64,000 nt of DNA from Streptomyces durocortorensis (GTDB lineage Bacteria > Actinomycetota > Actinomycetes > Streptomycetales > Streptomycetaceae): positions 2,232,001 through 2,296,000 of the forward strand of contig NZ_CP134500.1 in the NCBI RefSeq assembly GCF_031760065.1. The letters are read 5' to 3'. Below are positions 39,957 through 48,851 of this stretch, piece by piece (within the stretch, counting starts at the first letter, position 1; every line of letters starts with the position of its first letter). Under the pieces are notes generated by a model. The model searched no databases, was not told the origin of the DNA, and saw only the letters and a program-made list of their open reading frames with translations. The position numbers and the translations under genes are program-made.

Positions 39957-41828
39957 GTGCCCCACCGCACCTCCAGACGCACCCTCCTCACCGCCACCGC
40001 GGCCGCCACCGCGGCGGCGGCCACCGGCGCCCTCGCCGCATCCGGCACCGCATCCGCGCACCCCGCGAACACCCACACCGACCGCCGGCTGCGGCGGATC
40101 ATCGCCGGGATGAGCCTGGAGGAGAAGGTCGGCCAGCTCTTCGTGATGCGGGTGTACGGACACTCCGCCACCGACCCGGACCAGGCCGACATCGACGCGA
40201 ACCTCAAAGAGATCGGGGTCCGCAACGCCGCCGAGCTGATCTCCACGTACCACGTCGGCGGCATCATCTACTTCACCTGGGCGCGCAACACCCGCGACCC
40301 GCACCAGATCGCCGACCTCTCCAACGGCCTCCAGCGCGCCGCCCTCGCCGAGCGGCACCGCGTCCCGCTGATCGTCTCCACCGACCAGGAGCACGGCATC
40401 GTCTGCCGGGTCGGCGAACCCGCCACGCTACTGCCGGGCGCGATGGCCCTGGGCGCGGGCGGCTCGCCCTCCGACACCCGCCGGGCCGCCTGGATCGCGG
40501 GCACCGAACTGGCCGCTCTCGGCATCAACCAGAACTACGCCCCGGACGCCGACGTGAACGTCGACCCGGCCAACCCGGTCATCGGCGTACGGTCCTTCGG
40601 CTCCGAACCCGAAACGGTCGCCGACCTGGTCGCGGCCCAGGTGAGGGGCTATCAGGGTGCCGGGATCGCGTCGACCGTCAAGCACTTCCCCGGGCACGGC
40701 GACACCAGCACCGACAGCCACACCGGACTGCCGGTCATCGAGCACACCCGCGCGCAGTGGGAGGAGCTGGACGCCCCGCCGTTCCGCGCCGCGATCCGCG
40801 CCCGTATCGACGCGGTCATGACCGCGCACATCGTGGTGCCCGCGCTCGACCCGGCCGAGGACCCGGCCACGCTCTCCCGGCCGATCCTCACCGGCATCCT
40901 CCGCGAGGAACTGGGCTTCGACGGGGTCGTCGTCACGGACTCCCTCGGTATGGAGGCGGTGCGCATGAAGTACGGCGACGACCGCGTCCCGGTGCTCGCC
41001 CTGCTGGCGGGCGTGGACCAGCTGCTGAACCCGCCGAATCTCTCCGTCGCCTGGAACGCGGTGCTGGAGGCGGTCAGAAGTGGCGAGATCAGTGAGGCGC
41101 GGGTCGAGGAATCGATCCTGCGCATCCTGCGGCTCAAAAGCCGACTGGGCCTGTTCCGCGATCCGTTCGTCAGCCGCCGGGGCGTGGACCGTACCGTCGG
41201 CATCCGCGCCCACCTGGCTTCCGCCGACCGGATCGCCGAGCGCACGACGACCCTGCTGGAGGACCCCGGCTCCCTGCTTCCGCTCTCCCGCCGCTCCCAC
41301 CGCGACCTCCTGGTGGTGGGGGCCGATCCCGCCTCCCCCTCCGGGACGACGGGCCCGCCGACCAGCACCCTGGCCCATGCGTTCGGCGAACTGGGATTCA
41401 CCGCACGGGCGCTGTCCACCGGAACGGCCCCGGACCAGGCGAAGACCGCCGAAGCCGTGGCCGCCGCGCAGGGCAAGGACGCGGTGATCGTGGCGACGTA
41501 CAACATCACGGCGGGCAACTCGCAGCGCACCCTCGTCACCGCCCTCGTGGCGACCGGTGTCCCGGTGATCACCATCGCGGTCCGCAACCCGTACGACATC
41601 GCCCATCTCACCGGGACCGGGATCGCGGCCGCCCTCGCCGCGTACTCCTGGACGGACGTCGAACTGCGCGCCGCCGCCCGGGTGATCGCGGGCCACGCCG
41701 ACCCGCGGGGCGGGCTGCCGGTTCCGGTACAGCGCGCGGACGACCCGACGCGGGTGCTGTACCCGGCGGGCCACGGGCTGTCGTACCAGCCCTACGCCCT
41801 CCGGACGGCGGCGGTCCCGCGCCGCTGA
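39957..41828 (+). CDS. Tat-exported GH3 beta-N-acetylhexosaminidase-like hydrolase
   Basis: This 623-residue secreted enzyme has a twin-arginine signal (SRRTLLTATAA then an Ala-rich stretch ending ASAHP). The GH3 catalytic domain contains KHFPGHGDTSTDSH near 242-255, the NagZ-type His/Asp general acid-base loop. The nucleophile is Asp328 in VVTDSLGMEA. A C-terminal alpha/beta domain (about 400-610) follows. It should release N-acetylglucosamine from chitin- or wall-derived oligosaccharides. The GTG at 39957 has AAGGAG 6 nt upstream. A perfect 16-bp terminator follows, shared with the convergent peptidase gene. Confidence 0.92.
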   Translation: MPHRTSRRTLLTATAAATAAAATGALAASGTASAHPANTHTDRRLRRIIAGMSLEEKVGQLFVMRVYGHSATDPDQADIDANLKEIGVRNAAELISTYHVGGIIYFTWARNTRDPHQIADLSNGLQRAALAERHRVPLIVSTDQEHGIVCRVGEPATLLPGAMALGAGGSPSDTRRAAWIAGTELAALGINQNYAPDADVNVDPANPVIGVRSFGSEPETVADLVAAQVRGYQGAGIASTVKHFPGHGDTSTDSHTGLPVIEHTRAQWEELDAPPFRAAIRARIDAVMTAHIVVPALDPAEDPATLSRPILTGILREELGFDGVVVTDSLGMEAVRMKYGDDRVPVLALLAGVDQLLNPPNLSVAWNAVLEAVRSGEISEARVEESILRILRLKSRLGLFRDPFVSRRGVDRTVGIRAHLASADRIAERTTTLLEDPGSLLPLSRRSHRDLLVVGADPASPSGTTGPPTSTLAHAFGELGFTARALSTGTAPDQAKTAEAVAAAQGKDAVIVATYNITAGNSQRTLVTALVATGVPVITIAVRNPYDIAHLTGTGIAAALAAYSWTDVELRAAARVIAGHADPRGGLPVPVQRADDPTRVLYPAGHGLSYQPYALRTAAVPRR

Positions 41829-41879
41829 CACCACGCACCCCGCGCACCGGCGTCGTCGCGCCGCTGCTGCCTGTGGGGT

Positions 41880-41922
41880 GCGCCCGCCGGTCACCGGGAG
41901 AGGGAAGGTGACCGGCGGGCGC
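41880..41922. terminator. Bidirectional terminator between GH3 and S28 genes
   Basis: A perfect 16-bp inverted repeat (arms 41880-41895 and 41907-41922, 11-nt loop) lies in the 112-nt gap between two convergent stop codons. It can serve both transcripts. Confidence 0.85.
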
Positions 41923-41940
41923 GCCCGCGGAACCGGGTTC

Positions 41941-43425
41941 CTACCGGCGCAGCACGGCCTCGTCGCGCTCGATCTCGCCGTTGCGCCGGTCCAGCTTCTT
42001 GTTGAACTTCGCCAGCGGCTTGGCCTTCGCCGGGTCCGCCTCGACGGCCGCCGGGGCGACGCCCGCCCAGCGCAGGATCGCGGCGGTGGCCTTCGCCCTC
42101 TGAGCCTCGGGGAGACCCGAGACCCGGGCACCGTGGTTGCCGCCGGGGACGGTGAAGACGTAGCTGTCCTTCGACCCGCGCCCGAGCCGGAAGGGCTCGG
42201 CGCTCCACGGGTCGTTCTCGCCGTTGACGTACATCATCTGCCGGGCGTTGCGCTTGACCCAGCGGTCGATGTCCCGCATCGCGCCCCGGTCGAACTTCAT
42301 CGGGATGGAGCGGGGCACGAAGTTACGCGGGGGCTGGTAGCCGTAGCGGCTCAGCTTGCGGAGCCAGGGCTGCTTGATGTCCGGCGAACCGAGTTCGGTG
42401 CCCGCCTGGTAGTAGTACGGGGTGTACGGCTCCAGGCCCTGGTCCGCGTAGAAGGAGAAGCCGGAGATGGCGTCGACGGAGTTCCAGATGTCGTCGTCGG
42501 TGGCCTTCTTGGCGTCGGCCGGAATGTCCGCGCAGTCGGCCAGCAGGCTGTACTGCCAGAACGCCCACCCGTAGTCCAGGACCGTGGCCTCGTAGGCGCG
42601 GTCGAGGGAGCCGGTGGTGTTGAAGGTCCAGCCGTTGGCGGCGGCCTGCTCCTTGTACTTCTTCTGGAGCGGGGCCCGGCGGATCAGCGCCTCGCGCTGC
42701 ACGCCTGCCAGCTTGTCGCGGCACTCCTTGGTACCGACCGTGCGGAAGAACCGGTCGTACGCCGAGTCCGCGTTGTTCACGACGTCGTTGGGCGCGACGT
42801 AGGCGACGACGCCGTCCATGTCCTTCGGGTAGAAGCGCTCGTAGTACGTGGCGGTCATGCCGCCCTTGGACCCGCCGGTGGCCAGCCACTTCTTGCCGTA
42901 GATCTTCTTCAGCGCCGTGAACACCCGGTGCTGGTCGCCGGCGCCCTGCCGGATGTCCAGCTTGGACCAGTCGGCGGGGGCCGGGCGGGACGGGGTGAAG
43001 AAGCGGTACTCCAGGGAGACCTGGTTACCGTCGATGATCTGCGTCGGCTCGCTGCGGCTCGGGTTGGTCGAGACGTTGTAGCCGCTGGTGAAGAACACCG
43101 TCGGGCGGTTCACGTCCTTGTGCAGCAGGGTGAGGCGCTGCTGGAACGTACCCCTGGACGGATGCCGGTGGTCGACCGGCTGGGTGTAGTTGAGGACGAA
43201 GTAGCGGTACCCCTCGTACGGCTTCTCCTCGATCAGACTCATCCCCGGGATGGCCAGGATGCGGTCCTTGATGTCCTCGCTGGTCGCTTCGCCGCTTCCG
43301 GCAGCGCCGCTGCTCTGCTTCGCGGTCGGTTCAGCGGCGGTGGCCGCACCGGCCGAGGCCCCCGTCGCACCGGCCGTGCCTATGAGCACCGCGAGCGAGA
43401 GAACCCCTGTGAGCGCCTTGCGCAT
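41941..43425 (-). CDS. Secreted S28-family prolyl tri/tetrapeptidyl aminopeptidase
   Basis: This 494-residue protein has an N-terminal signal peptide (MRKALTGVLSLAVL then an Ala-rich end). Its alpha/beta-hydrolase catalytic domain has the nucleophile Ser186 in ATGGSKGGM, an Asp in NGENDPWS near 395 and a His in PGGNHGARV near 422. This matches the PS-10/S28 peptidases secreted by Streptomyces, which remove tri- or tetrapeptides ending in proline from protein N-termini. It ends convergent to the GH3 gene. The ATG at 43425 is preceded by AGGGGAGGGT. Confidence 0.9.
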   Translation of the reverse strand: MRKALTGVLSLAVLIGTAGATGASAGAATAAEPTAKQSSGAAGSGEATSEDIKDRILAIPGMSLIEEKPYEGYRYFVLNYTQPVDHRHPSRGTFQQRLTLLHKDVNRPTVFFTSGYNVSTNPSRSEPTQIIDGNQVSLEYRFFTPSRPAPADWSKLDIRQGAGDQHRVFTALKKIYGKKWLATGGSKGGMTATYYERFYPKDMDGVVAYVAPNDVVNNADSAYDRFFRTVGTKECRDKLAGVQREALIRRAPLQKKYKEQAAANGWTFNTTGSLDRAYEATVLDYGWAFWQYSLLADCADIPADAKKATDDDIWNSVDAISGFSFYADQGLEPYTPYYYQAGTELGSPDIKQPWLRKLSRYGYQPPRNFVPRSIPMKFDRGAMRDIDRWVKRNARQMMYVNGENDPWSAEPFRLGRGSKDSYVFTVPGGNHGARVSGLPEAQRAKATAAILRWAGVAPAAVEADPAKAKPLAKFNKKLDRRNGEIERDEAVLRR

Positions 43426-43522
43426 GCACCCTCCCCTTGATTCACAACAGTCGCCGTGAACTTATCGGGGCAACACACGCCACGCCAGACCCAGTTGTCC
43501 GTGACAGCTCGTCAGTCCACCG

Positions 43523-43951
43523 TCAGCACAGAATCCAGCCGGTGGACACCGACTTACCGGCGATCGAGCCGGTGGCCCGGACACACCGGTTCAGCGCGTT
43601 GACCGTGACCGGGCCCGCCATCTTCGTGAACGAGCCCTTGTCCGAGACGACGCGGCCGCCGCGCGGCTGGAGGGCGACGCTCATGACCCGCCGTTTTCCG
43701 GGCTTCTTGGCGACGGTGACGGCACAGGCGTGGGCGCGGCTCTTGTAGACGCGCAGCTCGCCCGTGGAGAACCCGACCGTCTTCGCCGGGCGGCCGGAGC
43801 AGACGGAGGCGGCCTGCGCGGTGCCGGGTGCGCCGACCAGCAGCGCCGACCCGGCCAGCAGCGGCAGAACGAGGAGCTGGACCAGCACCGGCCGCCGCAC
43901 CGCTCCCCCGGGTCTCGCCGATCCCGTCGACCTCGTCACTCTTTCGAACAC
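43523..43951 (-). CDS. Small secreted protein of unknown function
   Basis: This 142-residue protein has an N-terminal signal (RRPVLVQLLVLPLLAGSALL, ending AQAAS). The mature part of about 95 residues has four cysteines (in VCSGRP, HACAVTV, NRCVRA and WILC), suggesting two disulfides. I chose the GTG at 43951 because GGTGGGGG lies upstream. I do not recognise a family. It lies between the S28 peptidase and the ABC exporter, on their strand. Confidence 0.65.
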   Translation of the reverse strand: MFERVTRSTGSARPGGAVRRPVLVQLLVLPLLAGSALLVGAPGTAQAASVCSGRPAKTVGFSTGELRVYKSRAHACAVTVAKKPGKRRVMSVALQPRGGRVVSDKGSFTKMAGPVTVNALNRCVRATGSIAGKSVSTGWILC

Positions 43952-44034
43952 GCTTGCCCCCACCTGACATCCGTACGCACCGCTGCGCTCCTGGCTACGA
44001 CGCAGCAGGCCTCCGGGTGGTTGCGTCGCGCCGC

Positions 44035-47000
44035 TCACACCCCCGCGGGCTCGTCCTCCCCTATGCCCTCGCCTATGAAGGCGCGCCACAAGCGGGCGTA
44101 CTGCCCGTCCCGGGCCAGCAGCTCGGCGTGTGTGCCGTCCTCGACGACGCGCCCGTGGTCCATCACCACGACCCGGTCGGCGCGGGCCGCGGTGGTCAGC
44201 CGGTGGGCGACCACCAGCGTGGTGCGGCGGCCGGTGAGCCGGTCGGTGGCCTGGTTGACCAGGGCCTCGCTGGCGAGGTCCAGGGCGGCGGTGGCCTCGT
44301 CCAGGAGCAGGACGTCCGGGTCGACGAGCTCGGCGCGGGCCAGCGCGATGAGCTGGCGCTGTCCGGCGGAGAGGTTGCGGCCGCGCTCGGCGACCGCGTG
44401 GAGGTAGCCGTCCTCCAGCGTGGCGATCATCTCGTGCGCGCCGACCGCACGGGCCGCGGCCTCCACCCGGGCGTCGGTGGCGTCGGGCAGCCCGTAGGCG
44501 ATGGCGTCGCGGACCGTACCGGCGAAGAGGTACGCCTCCTGGGGGACGACCCCGAGCCGGTGCCGGTAGGCGGTCATGTCGAGCTTGCGCAGATCGGTGC
44601 CGTCGGCGGTGACCCGGCCGCCCGTGGGGTCGTAGAACCGGGCGACCAGCTTCACCAGGGTCGACTTCCCGGCCCCCGTCTCGCCGACGAAGGCGACGGT
44701 CTGTCCGGCCGGGATGCGCAGGTCGATGCCGGTGAGGGCCTCTTCCTCCTTCCCGTACGCGAAGGAGACGTTCTCGAACGCGATCTCACCGCGCAGGGAG
44801 GGCACGTCGAGCGGTTCGTCCGGGGCGGCGGTCGAGGTGCGCTCGCGCAGCAGTTCCTGGATGCGGCCGAGGGAGACGGCGGCCTGCTGGTAGCCGTCGA
44901 AGACCTGGGAGAGCTGCTGGACGGGGGCGAAGAAGAGGTCGATGTAGAGGAGGTAGGCGACCAGCGCGCCGGTGGTGAGCGTGCCGTTGTCGACCCGGCC
45001 CGCGCCGACGATCAGCACGGCGGCCGCGGCGACGGAGGCCAGCAGCTGGACGAACGGGAAGTAGACGGAGATCAGCCACTGGCCGCGTACCCGGGCCTGG
45101 CGGTAGTGGTCGCTGCGCTCGGCGTAGCGGGCTGCCCCGTCGTGCTCGCGGCCGAAGGCCTGGACGATACGGAGACCGGCGACGGACTCCTGGAGGTCGG
45201 CGTTGACGCCACTGATGCGCTCGCGGGCCAGTTCGTACGCCTTGACGCTGCTGCGCCGGAAGAAGACCGTGCCGACGATCAGCACGGGCAGGGTCGCGAA
45301 GACGATCAGGGCGAGCTGGATGTCCAGGACGAGCAGGGCGAGCATGATGCCGAAGAAGGTGACCACGGAGACGAACGCGGTGACCAGCCCGGTCTGGAGG
45401 AACGTGGAGAGCGCGTCCACGTCCGTCGTCATCCGGGTCATGATCCGGCCGGTCAGCTCGCGCTCGTAGTAGTCGAGGCCGAGCCGCTGGAGCTGGGCGA
45501 AGATCTTCAGGCGGAGCGAGTAGAGGACCCGCTCGCCGGTCCGGCCCGTCATCCGGGTCTCGCCGATCTGGGCGGCCCACTGGACGAGCACGACGGCCAG
45601 GGCGATCGCGGAGGCCGCCCACACCGCGCCGATCGAGACCTGGGTGACGCCCTCGTCGATGCCGTGCCGGATCAGGACCGGCAGGAGCAGGCCCATGCCC
45701 GCGTCGACGGCGACGAGCCCGAGGCTGAGGAGCAGGGCCCCGCCGAAGCCGCGCAGCAGCCGGCGCAGCCCGTAGGACTCCTCGGGCAGCACGGCGCGCG
45801 CCTCGTCGACGTCGGGGGTGTCCGTGGCGGGCGGCAGGGCCTCGACCTGGGCGAGCAGTTCGGGCGTGGCGGGCGTGCCGGCGACGGTGGTGTCCCGCTC
45901 CTCCTCCCTGCGGACCCACAGCTCGGGCGTGATGCCCCGCTCCGCGTCGAACTCGGCGTCCAGCTCCTCCTGGAGGGCGCGGTCGCCCCCGGGGTCCGCC
46001 TCGGGGTGCGGTGGCCGGTGGCCGGGCGAGGTGCCGCCGAGCTCGTCGGGGTCGGTGAGGAGGCGGCGGTAGAGGGCCGAGGTGCGCTCCAGCTCCTCGT
46101 GGGTGCCGAGGGCGGCGAGCTTCCCGCCGTCGAGGACGGCGATGCGGTCGGCGAGTTGGAGGGTGGAGCGGCGGTGGGCGATGAGGAGGGTGGTCCGCCC
46201 CTCCATCACCTGTTTCAACGCCTCGTGGATCTCGTGCTCGACGCGGGCGTCGACGGCGGAGGTCGCGTCGTCGAGGAGGAGCAGCCGGGGGTCGGTGAGG
46301 ATGGCGCGGGCGAGGGCGACGCGCTGGCGCTGGCCGCCGGAGAGGGTGAGTCCGTGCTCGCCGACGGTGGTGTCGTAGCCGTTCGGCAGCTCGGCGATGA
46401 ACCGGTCGGCCTGGGCGGCGCGGGCGGCCTGTTCGATCTGCTCCTGGGTGGCGTCGGGGAAGCCGTAGGCGATGTTGGCGCGGACGGTGTCGGAGAACAG
46501 GAAGCTGTCCTCGGGGACGAGCCCGATCGCGGAGCGCAGGGAGGCCTGGGTGAGCTCGCGGACGTCGTGGCCGCCGATCAGGACGGCCCCGTGTGACACG
46601 TCGTAGAAGCGGGGCAGCAGGAGGGAGAGGGTGGACTTGCCGCTGCCGGAGGCGCCGACGATCGCGACGGTCTCGCCTGGCTCGACGGTGAGCGAGAACC
46701 CGTCGAGGACCGTCCGCTCGGGGGCTCCGCTTCCGGCGTCGCCGTCAGCGGCGGAGCGCAGCGGAGCGTATCCGAAGCGGACGTCGTCGAACTCGATCCC
46801 GGCCGGGGCGTCGGCGGGCAGCTCCTTCGTGCCGTCCTTCAGGGAGGGCTCGGCGTCGATGAGCTCCAGGACGCGTTCCACACCGGCGCGGGCCTGCTGG
46901 CCGACGGTGAGGACCATGGCGAGCATCCGGACCGGGCCGACGAGCTGGGCGAGGTAGGTGGAGAAGGCGACGAACGTGCCGAGGGTGATCTCACCCCGGG

Positions 47001-47808
47001 TGGCCAGCCAGCCGCCGATGGCCAGCATGGCGACCTGCCCGAGCGCGGGCACCGCCTGGAGGGCCGGGGTGTAGCGGGAGTTCAGCCGGATGGTGCGCAG
47101 CCGCCCGGCGAACAGCCTGCGCCCGACCTCGCGGAGCTTGCCGGTCTCCTGGTCCTCCTGGCCGAACCCCTTGACGACCCGGACCCCGGAGACGGCCCCG
47201 TCGACGACTCCGGCGACGGCGGCGGCCTGGCTCTGGGCGTACCAGGTGGCCGGGAAGAGGCGGGTACGGGAGCGGCGGGCGATGTACCAGAGCGCGGGGG
47301 CGACGGCGAGGGCGACGAGCGTCAGCGGCAGCGAGAGCCACGCCATGATCACCAGGGAGATGAGGAAGAGCAGGATGTTCCCGATGGTCATCGGGAGCAT
47401 GAACAGCAGCCCCTGGATCAGCTGGAGGTCGCTGGTGGCCCGGCCGACGACCTGCCCGGTGGACAGCTCGTCCTGACGCTTCCCGTCGAGCCGGACGATG
47501 GACGCGTACATGTCCGTACGCAGGTCGTGCTGGACGTCCAGGGCGAGCCGGCCGCCGTAGTAGCGGCGGATGTAGGTGGCGATGTAGACGAGGACGGCGG
47601 CGGCGACGAGCAGCCCGGTCCAGACCGCGAGGGAGCGGGTGTGCTCGGTGACGACGTCGTCGATGATCACCTTGGTGATGAGCGGGACGAGGGCCATGAC
47701 GGCCATCCCGGCGAGCGACGAGCCGAGGGCGAGCACGACATTGCGCCGGTACCGCCACGCGTACCCGGTCAGCCGCCGGCCCCACCCCTGTTGCTCTGCG
47801 CCCGTCAC
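44035..47808 (-). CDS. Double-length ABC exporter (two TMD-NBD units in one chain)
   Basis: This 1257-residue protein is two ABC half-exporters fused head to tail. Unit 1 (about 1-590) has a membrane domain, P-loop GASGSGKST, signature LSGGQRQR and Walker B LLLLDDATSA. Unit 2 (about 690-1257) has P-loop GETGAGKST, signature LSAGQRQL and LLLDEATAAL. In unit 1 the usual catalytic Glu after Walker B is Asp (DDATS), while unit 2 keeps Glu. This points to one degenerate and one consensus ATP site. The linker around 600-680 is acidic. It probably exports a lipophilic compound or lipid. I chose the GTG at 47808 for GGGAGG 6 nt upstream; an in-frame start at 47907 is less likely. Confidence 0.92.
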   Translation of the reverse strand: MTGAEQQGWGRRLTGYAWRYRRNVVLALGSSLAGMAVMALVPLITKVIIDDVVTEHTRSLAVWTGLLVAAAVLVYIATYIRRYYGGRLALDVQHDLRTDMYASIVRLDGKRQDELSTGQVVGRATSDLQLIQGLLFMLPMTIGNILLFLISLVIMAWLSLPLTLVALAVAPALWYIARRSRTRLFPATWYAQSQAAAVAGVVDGAVSGVRVVKGFGQEDQETGKLREVGRRLFAGRLRTIRLNSRYTPALQAVPALGQVAMLAIGGWLATRGEITLGTFVAFSTYLAQLVGPVRMLAMVLTVGQQARAGVERVLELIDAEPSLKDGTKELPADAPAGIEFDDVRFGYAPLRSAADGDAGSGAPERTVLDGFSLTVEPGETVAIVGASGSGKSTLSLLLPRFYDVSHGAVLIGGHDVRELTQASLRSAIGLVPEDSFLFSDTVRANIAYGFPDATQEQIEQAARAAQADRFIAELPNGYDTTVGEHGLTLSGGQRQRVALARAILTDPRLLLLDDATSAVDARVEHEIHEALKQVMEGRTTLLIAHRRSTLQLADRIAVLDGGKLAALGTHEELERTSALYRRLLTDPDELGGTSPGHRPPHPEADPGGDRALQEELDAEFDAERGITPELWVRREEERDTTVAGTPATPELLAQVEALPPATDTPDVDEARAVLPEESYGLRRLLRGFGGALLLSLGLVAVDAGMGLLLPVLIRHGIDEGVTQVSIGAVWAASAIALAVVLVQWAAQIGETRMTGRTGERVLYSLRLKIFAQLQRLGLDYYERELTGRIMTRMTTDVDALSTFLQTGLVTAFVSVVTFFGIMLALLVLDIQLALIVFATLPVLIVGTVFFRRSSVKAYELARERISGVNADLQESVAGLRIVQAFGREHDGAARYAERSDHYRQARVRGQWLISVYFPFVQLLASVAAAAVLIVGAGRVDNGTLTTGALVAYLLYIDLFFAPVQQLSQVFDGYQQAAVSLGRIQELLRERTSTAAPDEPLDVPSLRGEIAFENVSFAYGKEEEALTGIDLRIPAGQTVAFVGETGAGKSTLVKLVARFYDPTGGRVTADGTDLRKLDMTAYRHRLGVVPQEAYLFAGTVRDAIAYGLPDATDARVEAAARAVGAHEMIATLEDGYLHAVAERGRNLSAGQRQLIALARAELVDPDVLLLDEATAALDLASEALVNQATDRLTGRRTTLVVAHRLTTAARADRVVVMDHGRVVEDGTHAELLARDGQYARLWRAFIGEGIGEDEPAGV

Positions 47809-47956
47809 GCGTTGCCTCCCGTCCGGTTCGATCTTCCGGAAGGGACCAACGCGGCGGGGGGCTGATTTCATCCCTCCGCGACAATCCTCCGCCGAGCACC
47901 AGGTCAACGGAGCGCACCCCCGTCACTCGTCCGGCGGACTTCCTGCCCACCCCAAG

Positions 47957-47978
47957 TGGATATACACTGCTGGATATA
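47957..47978 (+). promoter_or_regulatory. TGGATATA direct repeats in the toxin-antitoxin promoter
   Basis: TGGATATA occurs at 47957-47964 and 47971-47978, 14 bp apart, in an AT-rich patch just before the toxin start codon. The second copy (GGATATATAC) could also supply the -10 element, which would make the mRNA nearly leaderless. It is a candidate operator for the antitoxin. Confidence 0.45.
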
Positions 47979-47991
47979 TACGCTCTGCAAT

Positions 47992-48360
47992 ATGGAAGAA
48001 CCCTTCATCATCGAGATCGAGCCGGAGGTCCGACTGTGGCTGACGAACCTGTCGGCGAGTGATTACGAGCGGGCGGCCCACGCGGCGGGCAGGCTGGTCC
48101 GGAGCGCGACCACACTGGGCGAACCGCACTCCCGGTTCATCGGGGACGGAGTGCGGGAGCTCAGGTTCGAGATGGGGCGCAATCGTGAGGCCGTACGGAT
48201 CTCGTACTGGCTGGCGCCACAGCGCCGGGTCGTCCTGCTGACCGTCTTCCGCAAGACGCGGCAGCGCGAGAATGCGGAGATCGCCCGGGCCAGGCGCGCC
48301 AAGGCGATCTGCGAGACGGAACACGAGCCCGCCCACGACACATTCATCCGCGATGTCTAG
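47992..48360 (+). CDS. HigB/RelE-family toxin
   Basis: This 122-residue protein resembles phage-derived Gp49/HigB toxins of the RelE superfamily. It has an N-terminal VRLWLTNLSASDYERAAHA helix region, then VRELRFEMGRNREAVRISYW and RRVVLLTVFRKTRQREN, the typical strands with basic catalytic residues. Such toxins cut mRNA on the ribosome. The antitoxin-like HTH gene follows 27 nt downstream, the toxin-first order of HigBA pairs. There is no clear Shine-Dalgarno sequence before the ATG. Confidence 0.88.
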   Translation: MEEPFIIEIEPEVRLWLTNLSASDYERAAHAAGRLVRSATTLGEPHSRFIGDGVRELRFEMGRNREAVRISYWLAPQRRVVLLTVFRKTRQRENAEIARARRAKAICETEHEPAHDTFIRDV

Positions 48361-48387
48361 ACGCGACGTCGGGAAAGGAAGAGCCAC

Positions 48388-48840
48388 ATGGTGAGTCACG
48401 CGCAGTGGAAGCTTGCCCGGGACCGGAAGGTCGCCGAGAGCATCTCGGAGGGCGAGGACAGCGCCGAGAGCGCGGAGCGCGTACGGCGCCGCCGGGAGCT
48501 CGATCTGGCCTGGGATCTCGGGCAGGCGGTCTACGACCGGCGTACCGCGCTGGGCCTGGCCCAGACCGATCTGGCGCGTCGAGCGAACATGACCCAGCCG
48601 CAGGTCTCGAAGCTGGAGTTGGGCGGCTCCATGCCCACCGTGCCCCTGTTGGTCCGGCTCGCGCGGGCGATGGACGCGGACTTCAGCCTGCGGCCCGACG
48701 CGGAGGGTGTCGTCGGTGTCGCCTTCATTCCGCGCACAGCCGACGCAGAGGCAGGCGCGGAGCCGCCCTCCACGGAGCCCGCGTCCGCCACCGAAGCGGA
48801 GGCGGACACGAGCACGGAGAGGGCGGCGGCCACCGGCTGA
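48388..48840 (+). CDS. HigA-like XRE antitoxin
   Basis: This 150-residue protein has an XRE helix-turn-helix (LAQTDLARRANMTQPQVSKL, about residues 57-76) after an N-terminal helical segment. An acidic, Ala/Glu/Thr-rich tail (about 110-150) is probably disordered. It should neutralise the preceding toxin and repress their shared promoter. The ATG at 48388 has GGAAGAG upstream. It ends 11 nt from the convergent TPP-enzyme gene. Confidence 0.88.
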   Translation: MVSHAQWKLARDRKVAESISEGEDSAESAERVRRRRELDLAWDLGQAVYDRRTALGLAQTDLARRANMTQPQVSKLELGGSMPTVPLLVRLARAMDADFSLRPDAEGVVGVAFIPRTADAEAGAEPPSTEPASATEAEADTSTERAAATG

Positions 48841-48851
48841 GGAATGCGGGC

